Shown: piece by piece, positions 33,934-44,458 of the stretch
Layout of the letters: every line of letters begins with the position of its first letter
Position numbering within the stretch: position 1 is the first letter of the stretch
Source of the DNA: Variovorax sp. 54
GTDB lineage: Bacteria > Pseudomonadota > Gammaproteobacteria > Burkholderiales > Burkholderiaceae_C
Direction of reading: 5' to 3'
Length of the DNA: 64,000 nucleotides
NCBI RefSeq assembly: GCF_002754375.1
Contig: NZ_PEFF01000001.1
Coordinates: 4,109,501-4,173,500 of the forward strand
Notes under the pieces: model-generated
What the model saw: only the letters and a program-made list of their open reading frames with translations
Told to the model about the DNA's origin: nothing
The model's database searches: none
Position numbers and translations under genes: made by a program

Positions 33934-35387
33934 CCGCCATGGCCACGCCCGTCTCCACACCGCTCAACCTCACGCTGGCGCAGGCGCAGCAATGGGTGCC
34001 AGGTTCGCGCCTCGTGGGCGACCCCACCACCGTCGTCGCCCGCGTCCACACCGACACCCGCACCCTGGCCGCCGGCGACCTGTTCGTTGCGCTCAAGGGC
34101 GAGCGCTTCGATGCCAACGACTTCCTGGCCGATGCGAAGAAGCAGGGCGCCGTGGCCGCCATTGCGCACGGCGGCCTTGAAGCCGCCGGCCTTGCCGGCC
34201 TCGAGGTGCCCGATTCGCTCATCGCCCTCGGCGCGCTGGGCGCCGGCTGGCGCGCGCAGTTCAGCCTGCCGCTGATCGCCGTCACCGGCAGCAACGGCAA
34301 GACCACGGTCACGCAGATGATCGCGTCCGTGCTCGCCGCCTTCCGCGCCGACCGCGCGCTGGCCACGGCCGGCAACTTCAACAACGAGATCGGCGTGCCG
34401 CTCACGCTGATGCGCCTGCGCGCGCAGCACCAGCTGGCAGTGCTCGAACTGGGCATGAACCACCCGGGCGAGATCGCACGGCTGGCCGCCATGTCGCGCC
34501 CGACCATCGCGCTGGTCAACAACGCGCAGCGCGAGCACCAGGAGTTCATGGCCAGCGTCGAGGCGGTCGCCATCGAGAACGCCGCCGTGTTCGCGGCGCT
34601 GCCCGACGACGGCACGGCCGTGTTCCCGTACGGCGACACCTTCACCTCGCTGTGGACCGACATGGCGCGCCAGAGCGGCTCGCGCCGCTGCCTGACCTTC
34701 AGCGAACACGCCGATGCCGACATCTCGCTCGACAGCGCCGAATGGCTGCAGGGCGCCTGGACCGTGCGCGTGCGCACGCCGCTGGGCACCTTCGACGCGC
34801 GCCTGCACATCGCGGGCCGCCACAACGTGGGCAACGCGCTCGCCGCCACCGCCTGCGCGCTGGCCGCCGGCGTGTCGCTCGACACCATCGCCGCGGGCCT
34901 GTCGGCCTTCGAGCCGGTCAAGGGCCGCTCGCGGGCCGTCGAGGTCGTGTTGCCCGACGGGCACGCGCTCACGCTGGTCGACGACAGCTACAACGCCAAC
35001 CCCGATTCCGTGATTGCCGCCATCGACGTGCTCACCGGCCTGCCCGCGCCGCGCCTGCTGGTGCTCGGCGAGATGGGCGAGGTCGGCGACCGCGCGCCCG
35101 CATTCCACGCCGAAGTCGGCGCCTGGGCGCGGCAGCGCGGGCTCGACGCCGTCTACACGCTGGGCGGCGAGACCGTGCACGCGGCCACGGCTTTCAACAA
35201 CAACGACGACGCTGGCGATGCCGGCGGTCGCCATTTCGACGATTTCGACACGCTCCGCGCGGCCGTGCTCGCCCGCCTGCCGCAGCTGGGCAGCGTGCTG
35301 GTCAAGGGTTCGCGCTTCATGAAGATGGAACGCGTGGTGCAGGCGATCGAAGCACAACAACAAAAGGAGGCCGGTCATGACGCATGA
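33930..35387 (+). CDS. murF: UDP-MurNAc-pentapeptide synthetase MurF
   Basis: 485 residues. Adds D-Ala-D-Ala (made by Ddl, encoded downstream) to the UDP-MurNAc tripeptide. HTDTRTLAAGDLFVALKG is the substrate-binding domain opening, VTGSNGKTTVTQM the P-loop, ELGMNHPGEIARL and DDSYNANPDSV are diagnostic. ATG 33930 overlaps the murE stop; the second in-frame ATG three codons later is possible. Ends 15 bases before mraY. Confidence 0.96.
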   Translation: MTAMATPVSTPLNLTLAQAQQWVPGSRLVGDPTTVVARVHTDTRTLAAGDLFVALKGERFDANDFLADAKKQGAVAAIAHGGLEAAGLAGLEVPDSLIALGALGAGWRAQFSLPLIAVTGSNGKTTVTQMIASVLAAFRADRALATAGNFNNEIGVPLTLMRLRAQHQLAVLELGMNHPGEIARLAAMSRPTIALVNNAQREHQEFMASVEAVAIENAAVFAALPDDGTAVFPYGDTFTSLWTDMARQSGSRRCLTFSEHADADISLDSAEWLQGAWTVRVRTPLGTFDARLHIAGRHNVGNALAATACALAAGVSLDTIAAGLSAFEPVKGRSRAVEVVLPDGHALTLVDDSYNANPDSVIAAIDVLTGLPAPRLLVLGEMGEVGDRAPAFHAEVGAWARQRGLDAVYTLGGETVHAATAFNNNDDAGDAGGRHFDDFDTLRAAVLARLPQLGSVLVKGSRFMKMERVVQAIEAQQQKEAGHDA

Positions 35388-35402
35388 GCCGCGCAACACA
35401 CC

Positions 35403-36581
35403 ATGCTGATGTCCCTGGCCCAATGGCTGCAGACGCTGTCGCCCGAGTTCGGGTTCTTGCGCGTTTTCAACTACCTCACGTTCCGCGCCCTCATGGCCGC
35501 GCTGACCGCGCTCGTGGTCGGCCTGGTGGCCGGCCCGTACGTCATTCGCCGCCTCGCCGCGCTCAAGATCGGCCAGCCGATCCGCGGCTACGGCATGGAA
35601 ACGCACCTGACCAAGAGCGGCACGCCGACCATGGGCGGCGTGCTGGTGCTGTTCGCCATCGCGTTCGCCACCTTGCTGTGGTTCGACATCTCGAACCGCT
35701 TCGTGTGGATCGTGCTGTGGGTGACGATGGGCTTCGGCGCCATCGGCTGGGTCGACGACTGGCGCAAGGTGGTGCGCAAGGACCCCGAAGGCATGCGCTC
35801 GCGCGAGAAGTATTTCTGGCAATCGCTGGTCGGCCTGCTCGCGGGCTTCTACCTGCTGTTCAGCATTTCCGAGAGCTCCAACTGGCGCGTGCTCGAGCTG
35901 TTCTACGCCTGGGTCCGCTCGGGCTTCGACCTCGACTTTCCGCCCAAGATCAACCTGCTGGTGCCTTTCTTCAAGGAAGTGAGCTACCCGCTGGGCGGCA
36001 TCGGCTTTGTCATCCTCACGTACCTCGTGATCGTGGGCGCCAGCAACGCCGTCAACCTGACCGACGGCCTCGACGGCCTGGCGATCATGCCGGTGGTGAT
36101 GGTGGGCTCGGCGCTGGGCGTGTTCGCGTACGTCACGGGCAGCGCGGTGTATTCCAAGTACCTGCTGTTCCCCAACATCCCGGGTTCGGGCGAGTTGCTG
36201 GTGTTCTGCTCGGCCATGGCCGGCGCGGGGCTGGCGTTCCTCTGGTTCAACACCCATCCGGCGCAGGTCTTCATGGGCGACGTGGGCGCGCTGGCGCTGG
36301 GCGGCGCGCTGGGCACCATCGCGGTCATCGTGCGCCAGGAGATCGTGTTCTTCATCATGGGCGGCATCTTCGTGGTCGAGGCGATCTCGGTGATGGCACA
36401 GGTCATGTACTTCAAGTACACGAAGAAGCGCTACGGCGAAGGCCGCCGCGTGCTCAAGATGGCACCGCTGCACCACCACTTCGAGAAGAGCGGCTGGCGC
36501 GAGACGCAGGTCGTCGTGCGCTTCTGGATCATCACGATGCTGCTGTGCCTCATCGGCCTTTCCACGCTGAAGCTGCGGTAA
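35403..36581 (+). CDS. mraY: Phospho-MurNAc-pentapeptide translocase MraY
   Basis: 392 residues, about ten membrane helices. Transfers phospho-MurNAc-pentapeptide to undecaprenyl phosphate, making lipid I at the inner face of the membrane. The aspartate motifs WVDDWRKVV and [11 protein letters not shown] and the C-terminal [11 protein letters not shown] are all present, as is [11 protein letters not shown] near the N-terminus. Length is slightly above the 360 of E. coli because of a longer cytoplasmic loop around 130-180. ATG 35403 follows murF by 15 bases; murD follows by 10. Confidence 0.97.
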   Translation: MLMSLAQWLQTLSPEFGFLRVFNYLTFRALMAALTALVVGLVAGPYVIRRLAALKIGQPIRGYGMETHLTKSGTPTMGGVLVLFAIAFATLLWFDISNRFVWIVLWVTMGFGAIGWVDDWRKVVRKDPEGMRSREKYFWQSLVGLLAGFYLLFSISESSNWRVLELFYAWVRSGFDLDFPPKINLLVPFFKEVSYPLGGIGFVILTYLVIVGASNAVNLTDGLDGLAIMPVVMVGSALGVFAYVTGSAVYSKYLLFPNIPGSGELLVFCSAMAGAGLAFLWFNTHPAQVFMGDVGALALGGALGTIAVIVRQEIVFFIMGGIFVVEAISVMAQVMYFKYTKKRYGEGRRVLKMAPLHHHFEKSGWRETQVVVRFWIITMLLCLIGLSTLKLR

Positions 36582-36591
36582 CCACACAACC

Positions 36592-38856
36592 ATGCGGCAC
36601 CTGAAAGACCTCCCCGTTCTCATCCTCGGCCTCGGCGCGTCCGGGCTGGCGATGGCGCGCTGGTGCGCGCGCCACGGCGCGGTCGTGACCGTGGCCGACA
36701 CGCGCGAGGCACCCACTTCGCTCGCGACGCTGCAGGCCGAGCTGCCCGACGCGACCTTCATCGGCGGGCCGTTCACGGCCGCGCTGGTTGAAGGCACGCC
36801 GATCCGAGCCGTCTACCGCTCGCCGGGCCTGTCGCCCGCGACGCTGGCGCCGGTCGTCGATGCCGCCAAGGCCGTGGGCCTCGTGGTCGGCGGCGAGCTG
36901 GACCTGTTCGCGCGCGCGCTGCTCGACCTGCGGACGGTCGAGGTGCCGGTGGTGGAGGCCGAGGCTGAAGCTGAAGCGCCAGTTGAGGTCGCCGTGACCG
37001 AGCCCGTCGTCGAAACGCCTGCCCAGGCCGAACTGGCCTTGAGCGAAGAAGTCTCTGTGGCGGATGCTGCGGTGCTCGAGACGCCGGAAGTGCCGGCGCC
37101 GGTAGCTGCTGCGGTTGCCGAAGGCGAGCCCGCAGCGGCTGCACCCGTCGACGCTGTGGAGGCGACCGAGGCTGCTGCACCCACGGAGGCCGTGGCCCCT
37201 GAGTCGACCGAAGCCGCACTGCCCGTCGATGCGACTGCAGCAGAAGCTGAACCCGCAGCTTCCGTCGAACCGACCGAAGCCGTCGAACCTACGCTGCCCG
37301 CCATGGCCGAAGCCATGCCGCGCGACGCATCGCTGAGCGTGCCGGTAACGCCGCCCACCGAAGATGTTGTCGCTGAAGACGCCGCGACGGAAGACGGCGC
37401 AGCACCGGCCGCCGATGCGCCGCCCGCACCCGTGTCCGCCGCCAGCCTCTCCCGGCTCCCGCCCCCCGGCAAGCCCTACGTGCCCACGGCGGCGCGCGAG
37501 GCCGCAGCGTTCGTCGCCACGATCGCCGAGCTGTCCGCCACCAACCCGGCATCGGCCGCGGTCGAGGAAGACACGCCCCAGATGGTGCTCATGCCGGAGC
37601 CCGAACCCGAAGCGCCCAAGGGCTACACGCCGGCCGTGCTCGCAATCAGCGGCACCAACGGCAAGACCACTGTCACCTCGCTCACCGGCCAGCTGGTCGA
37701 GCGTGCAGGCAAGACCGTGGCCGTGGCCGGCAACATCGGCCCGACGCTGCTCGACACGCTGGCCGCGCACATCGACGCCGACACGCTGCCCGAGGTGTGG
37801 GTGCTTGAACTCTCGAGCTTCCAGCTCGACGGCGTGCAGGGCTTCGAGCCCACGGCCGCGACCGTGCTCAACCTCACGCAGGACCACCTCGACTGGCATG
37901 GCGACATGCCGGCGTATGCCGCGGCAAAGGCGCGCATCTTCGGCGCCAAGGGCCTGTTGATCCTGAACCGCGACGACGCCGGCGTGATGGCCATGCTGCC
38001 GCCGCCTGTCCGCGTGAAGCTGCAGCGTCCGCAGATCCGCGCCCACGTCACCTTCGGCGGTGCGATGCCGCTGCGTCCCGGCGACTACGGCATCGAGCGC
38101 ATCAACGGCGTTTCGTGGCTGGTGCGCGCGCTGGAAGCCGACGAAACGCAGAAGCGCAAGCGCGGCGCGGTGGTCGAAGAAGAAATCTTCTTCCAGCGCC
38201 TCATGCCCGCCGACGCACTGCGCATCCGCGGCCGCCACAACGCCATGAACGCCCTGGCCGCGCTCGCGCTCGCCAGCGCCGCCGACTGCCCGCTGGGCCC
38301 GATGCTGTACGGCCTGCGCGAATACCGCGGCGAGCCGCACCGCGTCGAACCGATCGCGATCGTGGACGAGGTCGAGTTCTTCGACGACAGCAAGGGCACC
38401 AACGTCGGCGCCACCGTGGCCGCATTGAGCGGCCTTGGTGAAGAGCGTCGCGTGGTCGTGATCCTCGGCGGCGAAGGCAAGGGCCAGGACTTCGAGCCGC
38501 TGGCCGACCCCGTGCGCCAGTACGCGCGCGCCGTCGTGCTCATCGGCCGCGACGCCCCGCTCATCGAGGCCGCGTTGGCTTCCACCGGCGTGTCGCTGAA
38601 GCACGCGGGCTCGATGGAAGAAGCCGTCAAGCTCGCCGCCGCGCGCGCCCACCCCGGCGATGCCGTGCTGCTGTCACCGGCCTGTGCGAGCTTCGACATG
38701 TTCAAGGACTACGCGCACCGCGCCGAAGTGTTCTGCGAGGCCGTCGAGGCCTACGCCGAAAGCCCGCGCGAGGCCGTGGGTGGCGACGACGCCGTGGTGT
38801 CGTACGTGCCCAGCGCGTCGCTGTCCACCGCCGGATCGATGGAGGACCCGATTTGA
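36592..38856 (+). CDS. murD: UDP-MurNAc-L-Ala-D-Glu ligase MurD with a large low-complexity insertion
   Basis: 754 residues against about 440 in E. coli. Adds D-glutamate to UDP-MurNAc-L-Ala. The Rossmann-like N-terminal domain is intact ([37 protein letters not shown] to about 112). Residues about 113-343 are then an Ala/Glu/Pro/Val/Thr-rich acidic stretch, after which the ATPase domain resumes with [16 protein letters not shown] (Lys358 in the P-loop), ELSSFQLDG and the C-terminal domain with [13 protein letters not shown] second, smaller insert lies around 490-530 ([15 protein letters not shown]). No frameshift is seen and the gene is overlapped by ftsW, so the long form appears genuine. 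Confidence 0.93.
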   Translation: MRHLKDLPVLILGLGASGLAMARWCARHGAVVTVADTREAPTSLATLQAELPDATFIGGPFTAALVEGTPIRAVYRSPGLSPATLAPVVDAAKAVGLVVGGELDLFARALLDLRTVEVPVVEAEAEAEAPVEVAVTEPVVETPAQAELALSEEVSVADAAVLETPEVPAPVAAAVAEGEPAAAAPVDAVEATEAAAPTEAVAPESTEAALPVDATAAEAEPAASVEPTEAVEPTLPAMAEAMPRDASLSVPVTPPTEDVVAEDAATEDGAAPAADAPPAPVSAASLSRLPPPGKPYVPTAAREAAAFVATIAELSATNPASAAVEEDTPQMVLMPEPEPEAPKGYTPAVLAISGTNGKTTVTSLTGQLVERAGKTVAVAGNIGPTLLDTLAAHIDADTLPEVWVLELSSFQLDGVQGFEPTAATVLNLTQDHLDWHGDMPAYAAAKARIFGAKGLLILNRDDAGVMAMLPPPVRVKLQRPQIRAHVTFGGAMPLRPGDYGIERINGVSWLVRALEADETQKRKRGAVVEEEIFFQRLMPADALRIRGRHNAMNALAALALASAADCPLGPMLYGLREYRGEPHRVEPIAIVDEVEFFDDSKGTNVGATVAALSGLGEERRVVVILGGEGKGQDFEPLADPVRQYARAVVLIGRDAPLIEAALASTGVSLKHAGSMEEAVKLAAARAHPGDAVLLSPACASFDMFKDYAHRAEVFCEAVEAYAESPREAVGGDDAVVSYVPSASLSTAGSMEDPI

Positions 38857-40148
38857 ACTCCGCAGCCGCAGGCCAGGAAACCCGCACCGGCAGCCGTTTC
38901 GGCGGCTGGTTCCGGCGCGCCCGCAGCGGCATGGATTCGCTGCCCGTGCACCTGCCCGTGCGGCTGGGCGGCGCCGGCATTGCGCAGACCAAGGCCACGC
39001 CGATGCGCGTGCTGGGCTTCGACCAGGCGCTGGTCTGGGTCACGGTCGCGCTGATGACCTGGGGCCTGATCATGGTGTATTCGGCCTCGATCGCGCTGCC
39101 CGACAACCCGCGTTTCGCGCGCGCCGGCTACGGCCCCTCGTACTTCCTCACGCGGCATGCGGCCTCGCTGGTCATCGCCTTCATCGCCGCGCTGCTGACC
39201 TTCCAGGTGCCGATGAAGACCTGGGAGCGCGCCGCGCCCTGGCTCTTCGTGGCTTCGTTGCTGCTGCTGGTGGCGGTGCTCATTCCGCACATCGGCATCA
39301 ACGTGAACGGCGCGCGCCGCTGGCTGCCGATGGGCTTCATGCGCTTCCAGCCGTCGGAGCTGGCCAAGTTCGCGATGGTGCTTTATGCCGCCAGCTACAT
39401 GGTGCGCAAGATGGAGATCAAGGAGCGCTTCTTCCGCGCCGTGCTGCCGATGGGCATCGCGGTGGTGGTGGTCGGCATGCTGGTGATGGCCGAGCCCGAC
39501 ATGGGCGCCTTCATGGTGATCGCCGTGATCGCCATGGGCATCCTGTTCCTGGGCGGCGTGAACGCGCGCATGTTCTTCGTGATCGCGACGCTGGTGGTGG
39601 TGGCCTTCGGCTCCATCGTGGCGAGCAGCCCGTGGCGCCGCGAGCGCATCTTTGCGTACCTCGATCCGTGGAGCGAAGAGCACGCGCTGGGCAAGGGCTA
39701 CCAGCTGTCGCACTCGCTGATCGCCATCGGGCGCGGCGAGGTCTTCGGCGTGGGCCTGGGCGGCAGCGTCGAGAAGCTGCACTGGCTGCCCGAAGCGCAC
39801 ACCGACTTCTTGCTGGCCGTGATCGGCGAAGAGTTCGGCCTGGTCGGCGTGCTGCTGATCATCGGCATGTTCCTCTGGCTCACGCGCCGCATCATGCACA
39901 TCGGTCGTCAGGCGATCGCACTCGACCGCGTGTTCTCGGGCCTCGTGGCGCAGGGCGTGGGCGTGTGGATGGGCTTCCAGGCCTTCATCAACATGGGCGT
40001 GAACCTTGGCGCACTGCCGACCAAGGGCCTGACCTTGCCGCTGATGAGTTTCGGCGGCTCGGCGATTTTGATGAACCTCGTGGCGCTGGCTGTGGTGCTG
40101 CGCATCGACTATGAGAACCGCGTGCTCATGCGGGGAGGTCGCGTATGA
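38853..40148 (+). CDS. ftsW: Septal peptidoglycan polymerase FtsW
   Basis: 431 residues, SEDS-family glycosyltransferase with ten predicted membrane helices. With FtsI it polymerises and cross-links septal peptidoglycan. Diagnostic segments are [20 protein letters not shown], the catalytic-loop region [20 protein letters not shown] and [17 protein letters not shown] 38853 is inferred from GGAGGA 6 bases upstream and the TTGA overlap with the murD stop. The first 50 residues form a cytoplasmic tail longer than in E. coli. Stop overlaps the murG ATG. Confidence 0.95.
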   Translation: MNSAAAGQETRTGSRFGGWFRRARSGMDSLPVHLPVRLGGAGIAQTKATPMRVLGFDQALVWVTVALMTWGLIMVYSASIALPDNPRFARAGYGPSYFLTRHAASLVIAFIAALLTFQVPMKTWERAAPWLFVASLLLLVAVLIPHIGINVNGARRWLPMGFMRFQPSELAKFAMVLYAASYMVRKMEIKERFFRAVLPMGIAVVVVGMLVMAEPDMGAFMVIAVIAMGILFLGGVNARMFFVIATLVVVAFGSIVASSPWRRERIFAYLDPWSEEHALGKGYQLSHSLIAIGRGEVFGVGLGGSVEKLHWLPEAHTDFLLAVIGEEFGLVGVLLIIGMFLWLTRRIMHIGRQAIALDRVFSGLVAQGVGVWMGFQAFINMGVNLGALPTKGLTLPLMSFGGSAILMNLVALAVVLRIDYENRVLMRGGRV

Positions 40149-41206
40149 CGCGCACTGCTCTGGTCATGGCAGGCGGCACAGGCGGCCACATCTTCCCGGG
40201 TTTGGCCGTGGCCGAAGCCCTGCGCGAGCGCGGCTGGCGCGTGCACTGGCTGGGCGCGCCCGGCAGCATGGAAGAAAAACTCGTGCCGCCGCGCGGCTTC
40301 GCTTTCGAGCCGGTGCAGTTCGGCGGCGTGCGCGGCAAGGGTCCGCTCACGCTGTTCCTGCTGCCGCTGAAGCTGCTGCGCGCCTTCTGGCAGAGCCTGG
40401 GCGTGGTGCGCCGCGTGAAGCCCGACGTGCTGGTGGGCCTGGGCGGCTACATCACCTTCCCGGGCGGAATGATGGGCGTGCTCATGGGCAAGCCGCTGGT
40501 GCTGCACGAGCAGAACTCGGTCGCCGGCCTCGCCAACAAGGTGCTGGCGGGCGTGGCCGACCGCGTGTTCACGGCCTTCCCGAACGTGCTGAAGAAGGCG
40601 CAGTGGGTGGGCAATCCGCTGCGCGCGGCGTTCACCTCGCAGCCCGATCCGGCCACGCGTTTCGCGGGCCGCACGGGCCCACTCAAGCTGCTGGTGGTCG
40701 GCGGCAGCCTGGGCGCGCGTGCGCTCAACACCGTCGTGCCGCAGGCGCTGGCGCGCATCGCGCCCGACCTTCGTCCACAGGTGCTGCACCAGAGCGGCGC
40801 CAAGCAGATCGACGAGCTGCGCGCCAACTATGCGGCGGCCGGCGTCGAGGGCGAACTCACGCCCTTCATCGACGACACCGCGCAGGCGTACGCCGAGGCC
40901 GACCTCATCGTCGCGCGCGCGGGCGCCAGCACCGTCACCGAAATCGCGGCCGTCGGCGCAGCAGCGCTGTTCGTGCCTTTCCCCTCGGCGGTCGACGACC
41001 ACCAGACCACCAACGCGCGCTTCCTCGTGGACGCGGGCGGCGGCTGGCTGGTGCAACAGACCGACCTCACCCCTGAATTGCTGGCTGATTTGCTACAGAC
41101 AACCGAACGCGCGACCTTGATCGAACGGGCCCAGAAGGCCAAGACTATGCGGAAGACCGAAGCCGTCCAGGCCGTCGTCCGCGCCTGCGAGGAGCTTGCG
41201 AAATGA
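40145..41206 (+). CDS. murG: UDP-GlcNAc transferase MurG
   Basis: 353 residues. Peripheral inner-membrane GT28 enzyme that adds GlcNAc to lipid I, making lipid II. N-terminal glycine-rich loop [16 protein letters not shown], then [12 protein letters not shown] and the C-terminal donor-binding region [14 protein letters not shown] with [14 protein letters not shown]. All are textbook MurG features and the length is normal. ATG 40145 overlaps the ftsW stop; its own stop overlaps murC. Confidence 0.97.
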   Translation: MTRTALVMAGGTGGHIFPGLAVAEALRERGWRVHWLGAPGSMEEKLVPPRGFAFEPVQFGGVRGKGPLTLFLLPLKLLRAFWQSLGVVRRVKPDVLVGLGGYITFPGGMMGVLMGKPLVLHEQNSVAGLANKVLAGVADRVFTAFPNVLKKAQWVGNPLRAAFTSQPDPATRFAGRTGPLKLLVVGGSLGARALNTVVPQALARIAPDLRPQVLHQSGAKQIDELRANYAAAGVEGELTPFIDDTAQAYAEADLIVARAGASTVTEIAAVGAAALFVPFPSAVDDHQTTNARFLVDAGGGWLVQQTDLTPELLADLLQTTERATLIERAQKAKTMRKTEAVQAVVRACEELAK

Positions 41207-42678
41207 AGCACGCGATCCGTCACATCCACTTCGTCGGCGTCGGCGGCTCCGGCATGAGCGGCATCGCCGAGGTGCTGCTGAACCTGGGCTACAAGATCAC
41301 CGGCTCCGACCTGTCGGACAGCGCCACGCTGCGCCGCCTTGCAGGCCTGGGCATCGGCACCTTCGTGGGCCATGCCGCCGCGCACATCGACGGCGCGGAC
41401 GCAGTCGTCACGTCCACCGCCGTGCAGTCGGACAACCCCGAGGTGCTGGCCGCGCGCGAAAAGCGCATTCCGGTCGTGCCGCGTGCGCTGATGCTCGCGG
41501 AGCTGATGCGCCTGAAGCAGGGCATCGCCATTGCCGGCACGCACGGCAAGACCACCACCACCAGCCTGGTGGCGAGCGTGCTCGACGCCGCCGGGCTCGA
41601 CCCGACCTTCGTGATCGGCGGTCGCCTGAACAGCGCCGGCGCCAATGCGCAGCTGGGCAGCGGCGACTACATCGTGGTCGAGGCCGACGAGTCGGACGCC
41701 TCGTTCCTGAACCTGCTGCCCGTGATGGCGGTGGTCACGAACATCGACGCCGACCACATGGAGACCTACGGGCACGACTTCGCGAAGCTCAAGAAAGCTT
41801 TTGTCGATTTCCTGCACCGCATGCCGTTCTACGGCGTGGCCATTCTTTGCACCGACGATCCGGCGGTGCGCGACATCGTGGCCGACGTGACCTGCCCGGT
41901 CACCAGCTACGGTTTCGGCGAAGACGCCCAGGTGCGCGCCATCGACGTGCGCGCCGTCGGCGGCCAGATGCATTTCACCGCGCAGCGCCGCAACGGCGTG
42001 ACGCTGCCCGACCTGCCCATCGTGCTGAACCTGCCGGGCGAGCACAACGTGCGCAACGCGCTGTCGGTGATCGCCGTGGCCGTCGAGCTCGGTATTCCCG
42101 ACGAGGCCGTGCAGCGCGGCCTCGAAGGCTTCAAGGGCGTGGGCCGCCGCTTCCAGAGCTACGGCGATGTGGCCGTGCCGAACGACACGGCCGGCGGTAC
42201 CTTCACCGTCATCGACGACTACGGGCATCACCCGGTCGAGATGGCGGCCACCATTTCCGCCGCGCGCGGTGCCTTCCCGGGCCGCCGGCTGGTGCTGGCC
42301 TTCCAGCCGCACCGCTACACCCGCACGCGCGACTGCTTCGAAGACTTCGTGAAGGTCATCGGCACGGCCGACTCGGTGCTGCTGGGCGAGGTCTATGCCG
42401 CGGGCGAGGCGCCCATTGTGGCCGCCGATGGCCGGTCGCTGGCGCGCGCGCTGCGCGTGGCCGGCAAGGTCGAGCCGGTGTTCGTGGACGACATCCACGC
42501 GCTGCCGCAGGCCATTCTGGACAACGCCCGCGTGGGCGACGTGGTGCTGTGCATGGGCGCAGGCTCCATCGGCGCCGTGCCGGGCAAGGTGGTCGAACTC
42601 GGCGGGGCTGTCGTGCCGTCGCCCGCACCCTCATCAACAACTTCAGAGCGCCCTGCGCGCAAGGGGAGGGCCTCGTGA
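41203..42678 (+). CDS. murC: UDP-MurNAc-L-alanine ligase MurC
   Basis: 491 residues. First amino-acid ligase of the pathway. [20 protein letters not shown] binds the UDP moiety, [16 protein letters not shown] is the P-loop, [16 protein letters not shown] and [12 protein letters not shown] are diagnostic of MurC. The last 20 or so residues (after GAVVPSPAP) are a Ser/Pro-rich tail running into the ddl ribosome-binding site. ATG 41203 overlaps the murG stop, and GTG of ddl overlaps the murC stop. Confidence 0.96.
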   Translation: MKHAIRHIHFVGVGGSGMSGIAEVLLNLGYKITGSDLSDSATLRRLAGLGIGTFVGHAAAHIDGADAVVTSTAVQSDNPEVLAAREKRIPVVPRALMLAELMRLKQGIAIAGTHGKTTTTSLVASVLDAAGLDPTFVIGGRLNSAGANAQLGSGDYIVVEADESDASFLNLLPVMAVVTNIDADHMETYGHDFAKLKKAFVDFLHRMPFYGVAILCTDDPAVRDIVADVTCPVTSYGFGEDAQVRAIDVRAVGGQMHFTAQRRNGVTLPDLPIVLNLPGEHNVRNALSVIAVAVELGIPDEAVQRGLEGFKGVGRRFQSYGDVAVPNDTAGGTFTVIDDYGHHPVEMAATISAARGAFPGRRLVLAFQPHRYTRTRDCFEDFVKVIGTADSVLLGEVYAAGEAPIVAADGRSLARALRVAGKVEPVFVDDIHALPQAILDNARVGDVVLCMGAGSIGAVPGKVVELGGAVVPSPAPSSTTSERPARKGRAS

Positions 42679-43646
42679 GCCTTCAGGATCCACAACTTTT
42701 CGGCAAGGTCGCCGTGCTGTTCGGCGGCAGTTCCGCGGAACGCGAGGTGTCGCTGATGTCCGGCGCCGGCGTGCTGGAGGCCCTGCGTTCGCGCGGCGTC
42801 GATGCGCACGCGTTCGACCCGTCGGAGCGCGAGCTGACCGACCTGAAGCGCGAAGGCTTCGCGCGCTGCTTCGTCGCGCTGCATGGCCGCCATGGCGAAG
42901 ACGGCACCGTGCAGGGCGCGCTCGAACTGCTCGGCATTCCCTACACCGGCTCGGGCGTGATGGCCTCGAGCGTGGCGATGGACAAGGTCATGACCAAGCG
43001 CATCTGGCAGGCCGACGGCCTGCCGACGCCCAAGTACGTGCGCCTGGCCTTCGACCAGCAAAGTCGCGAGCAGATCATGGTGGTGCCCGACGTGCTCGGC
43101 CTGCCGCTGATCGTGAAGCCGCCGCGCGAGGGCTCGTCCATCGGCGTGACCAAGGTCGAGGGCTACTCGCAGATGCAGGATGCAGTCGCGCTGTCGGCCA
43201 AGTTCGACGCCGACGTGCTGTGCGAAGAGTTCATCGCCGGCGAGGAAGTCACCTGCGCCGTGCTCGGCCAGGGGCTCGATGCACGCGCGCTGCCCGTGGT
43301 GCGCATCGCCGCGCCCGAAGGTGCCTACGACTACCAGAACAAGTACTTCACCGACGACGTGAAATACCAGTGCCCGAGCGGCCTGCCCGAAGCCGAGGAA
43401 CGCGAGATCCAGCGCATCACGCTGGCCGCGTACCACACGCTCGGCTGCCGCGGCTGGGGCCGCGCCGACGTGATGATCCGCGCCAGCGACCGCAAGCCCT
43501 TCCTGCTCGAGATGAACACCTCGCCCGGCATGACCAGCCATTCGCTGGTGCCGATGTCGGCGCGCGCGGCGGGCATTCCCTATGAAGAGCTGTGCGTGCG
43601 CGTGCTGGCTTCGGCCGCGCTCGATGCCAAGGGAGGCGCGAACTAA
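42675..43646 (+). CDS. ddl: D-alanine-D-alanine ligase
   Basis: 323 residues. ATP-grasp enzyme making D-Ala-D-Ala for Mur[18 protein letters not shown] is the N-terminal substrate motif, [17 protein letters not shown] an ATP-grasp lid segment, and [17 protein letters not shown] the metal and product-binding end; all three mark a DdlB-type enzyme. GTG 42675 follows GGGGAGGG and overlaps the murC stop. ftsQ begins 3 bases after its end. Confidence 0.96.
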   Translation: MSLQDPQLFGKVAVLFGGSSAEREVSLMSGAGVLEALRSRGVDAHAFDPSERELTDLKREGFARCFVALHGRHGEDGTVQGALELLGIPYTGSGVMASSVAMDKVMTKRIWQADGLPTPKYVRLAFDQQSREQIMVVPDVLGLPLIVKPPREGSSIGVTKVEGYSQMQDAVALSAKFDADVLCEEFIAGEEVTCAVLGQGLDARALPVVRIAAPEGAYDYQNKYFTDDVKYQCPSGLPEAEEREIQRITLAAYHTLGCRGWGRADVMIRASDRKPFLLEMNTSPGMTSHSLVPMSARAAGIPYEELCVRVLASAALDAKGGAN

Positions 43647-43649
43647 GCC

Positions 43650-44438
43650 ATGGCCGACAGCATCCCCGCTCCCTTCGACGTCAAGCTGATGAACATCGTC
43701 GCGAACGTTGCGTTCGTGCTGGTGGCGCTCATGCTGCTGGCGGCGAGCGCGTGGTGGGTGCTGCGCCAGCCTTTCTTCCCGATCTCGGGCATCAAGGTGG
43801 ACGGCGAGGTCACGCACAACAACGCGGTCACGCTGCGCGCCAACGTGGCGCCGCAGCTCAAGGGCAACTTCTTCACCATCGACCTGGCGCGTGCGCGCAC
43901 CGCCTTCGAGACGGTGCCGTGGGTGCGCAGCGCGGTGGTGCGGCGCGAGTTCCCGAACAAGCTGCGCGTGACGCTGACCGAGCAGGTGCCGGTGGCGGTG
44001 TGGGGCGACGAGGCCGGCTCCAAGCTGATCAACGGTTTCGGCGACGTGTTCGAGGCCAACGTGGCCGAGGTCGACAGCGACCTGCCGCGCCTGGACGGGC
44101 CGATCGAGCAGGCCGGGCAGGTGCTGGGCATGTACCGCGTGCTGGCGCCGATGTTCGAGCCCTACGACTTCGACATTGCCGAGCTGCGGCTGTCCAGCCG
44201 CGGCAGCTGGAAGGTGCTGCTCGACAGCGGGGCCGAGATCGAACTCGGCCGCGGCCAGAGCGACGAGGTGTCGGCGCGCCTGCAGCGGTTCCTGAAGACC
44301 GTGACGCAGGTCGCGGGCCAGTACCGCCGCACGGTGGCCGACGTCGAACGCGCCGATCTGCGCCACAACGACGCGTATGCCCTGCGGCTGCGCGGCGTCA
44401 CCACGGTCTCGCCCGAGGCCCCAAGAAAAATCAAGTAG
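43650..44438 (+). CDS. ftsQ: Cell division protein FtsQ
   Basis: 262 residues. Short cytoplasmic tail, one membrane helix (IVANVAFVLVALMLLAASAW, about 12-31), a POTRA domain starting FPISGIKVDGEVTHNNAV, then the FtsQ beta domain (WVRSAVVRREFPNKLRVTL, EQVPVAVWGD). Periplasmic part scaffolds FtsL and FtsB. Size and place between ddl and ftsA are as in E. coli. It ends 20 bases before ftsA, whose start region carries GAGGACA as ribosome-binding site. Confidence 0.95.
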   Translation: MADSIPAPFDVKLMNIVANVAFVLVALMLLAASAWWVLRQPFFPISGIKVDGEVTHNNAVTLRANVAPQLKGNFFTIDLARARTAFETVPWVRSAVVRREFPNKLRVTLTEQVPVAVWGDEAGSKLINGFGDVFEANVAEVDSDLPRLDGPIEQAGQVLGMYRVLAPMFEPYDFDIAELRLSSRGSWKVLLDSGAEIELGRGQSDEVSARLQRFLKTVTQVAGQYRRTVADVERADLRHNDAYALRLRGVTTVSPEAPRKIK

Positions 44439-44458
44439 CGAATACCGAGGACATCTAC

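Noticed and set aside
36925..37620. Repeat array or CRISPR-like structure in murD
   Set aside because: The stretch is degenerate low-complexity coding sequence in frame with murD, without exact repeats or spacers.
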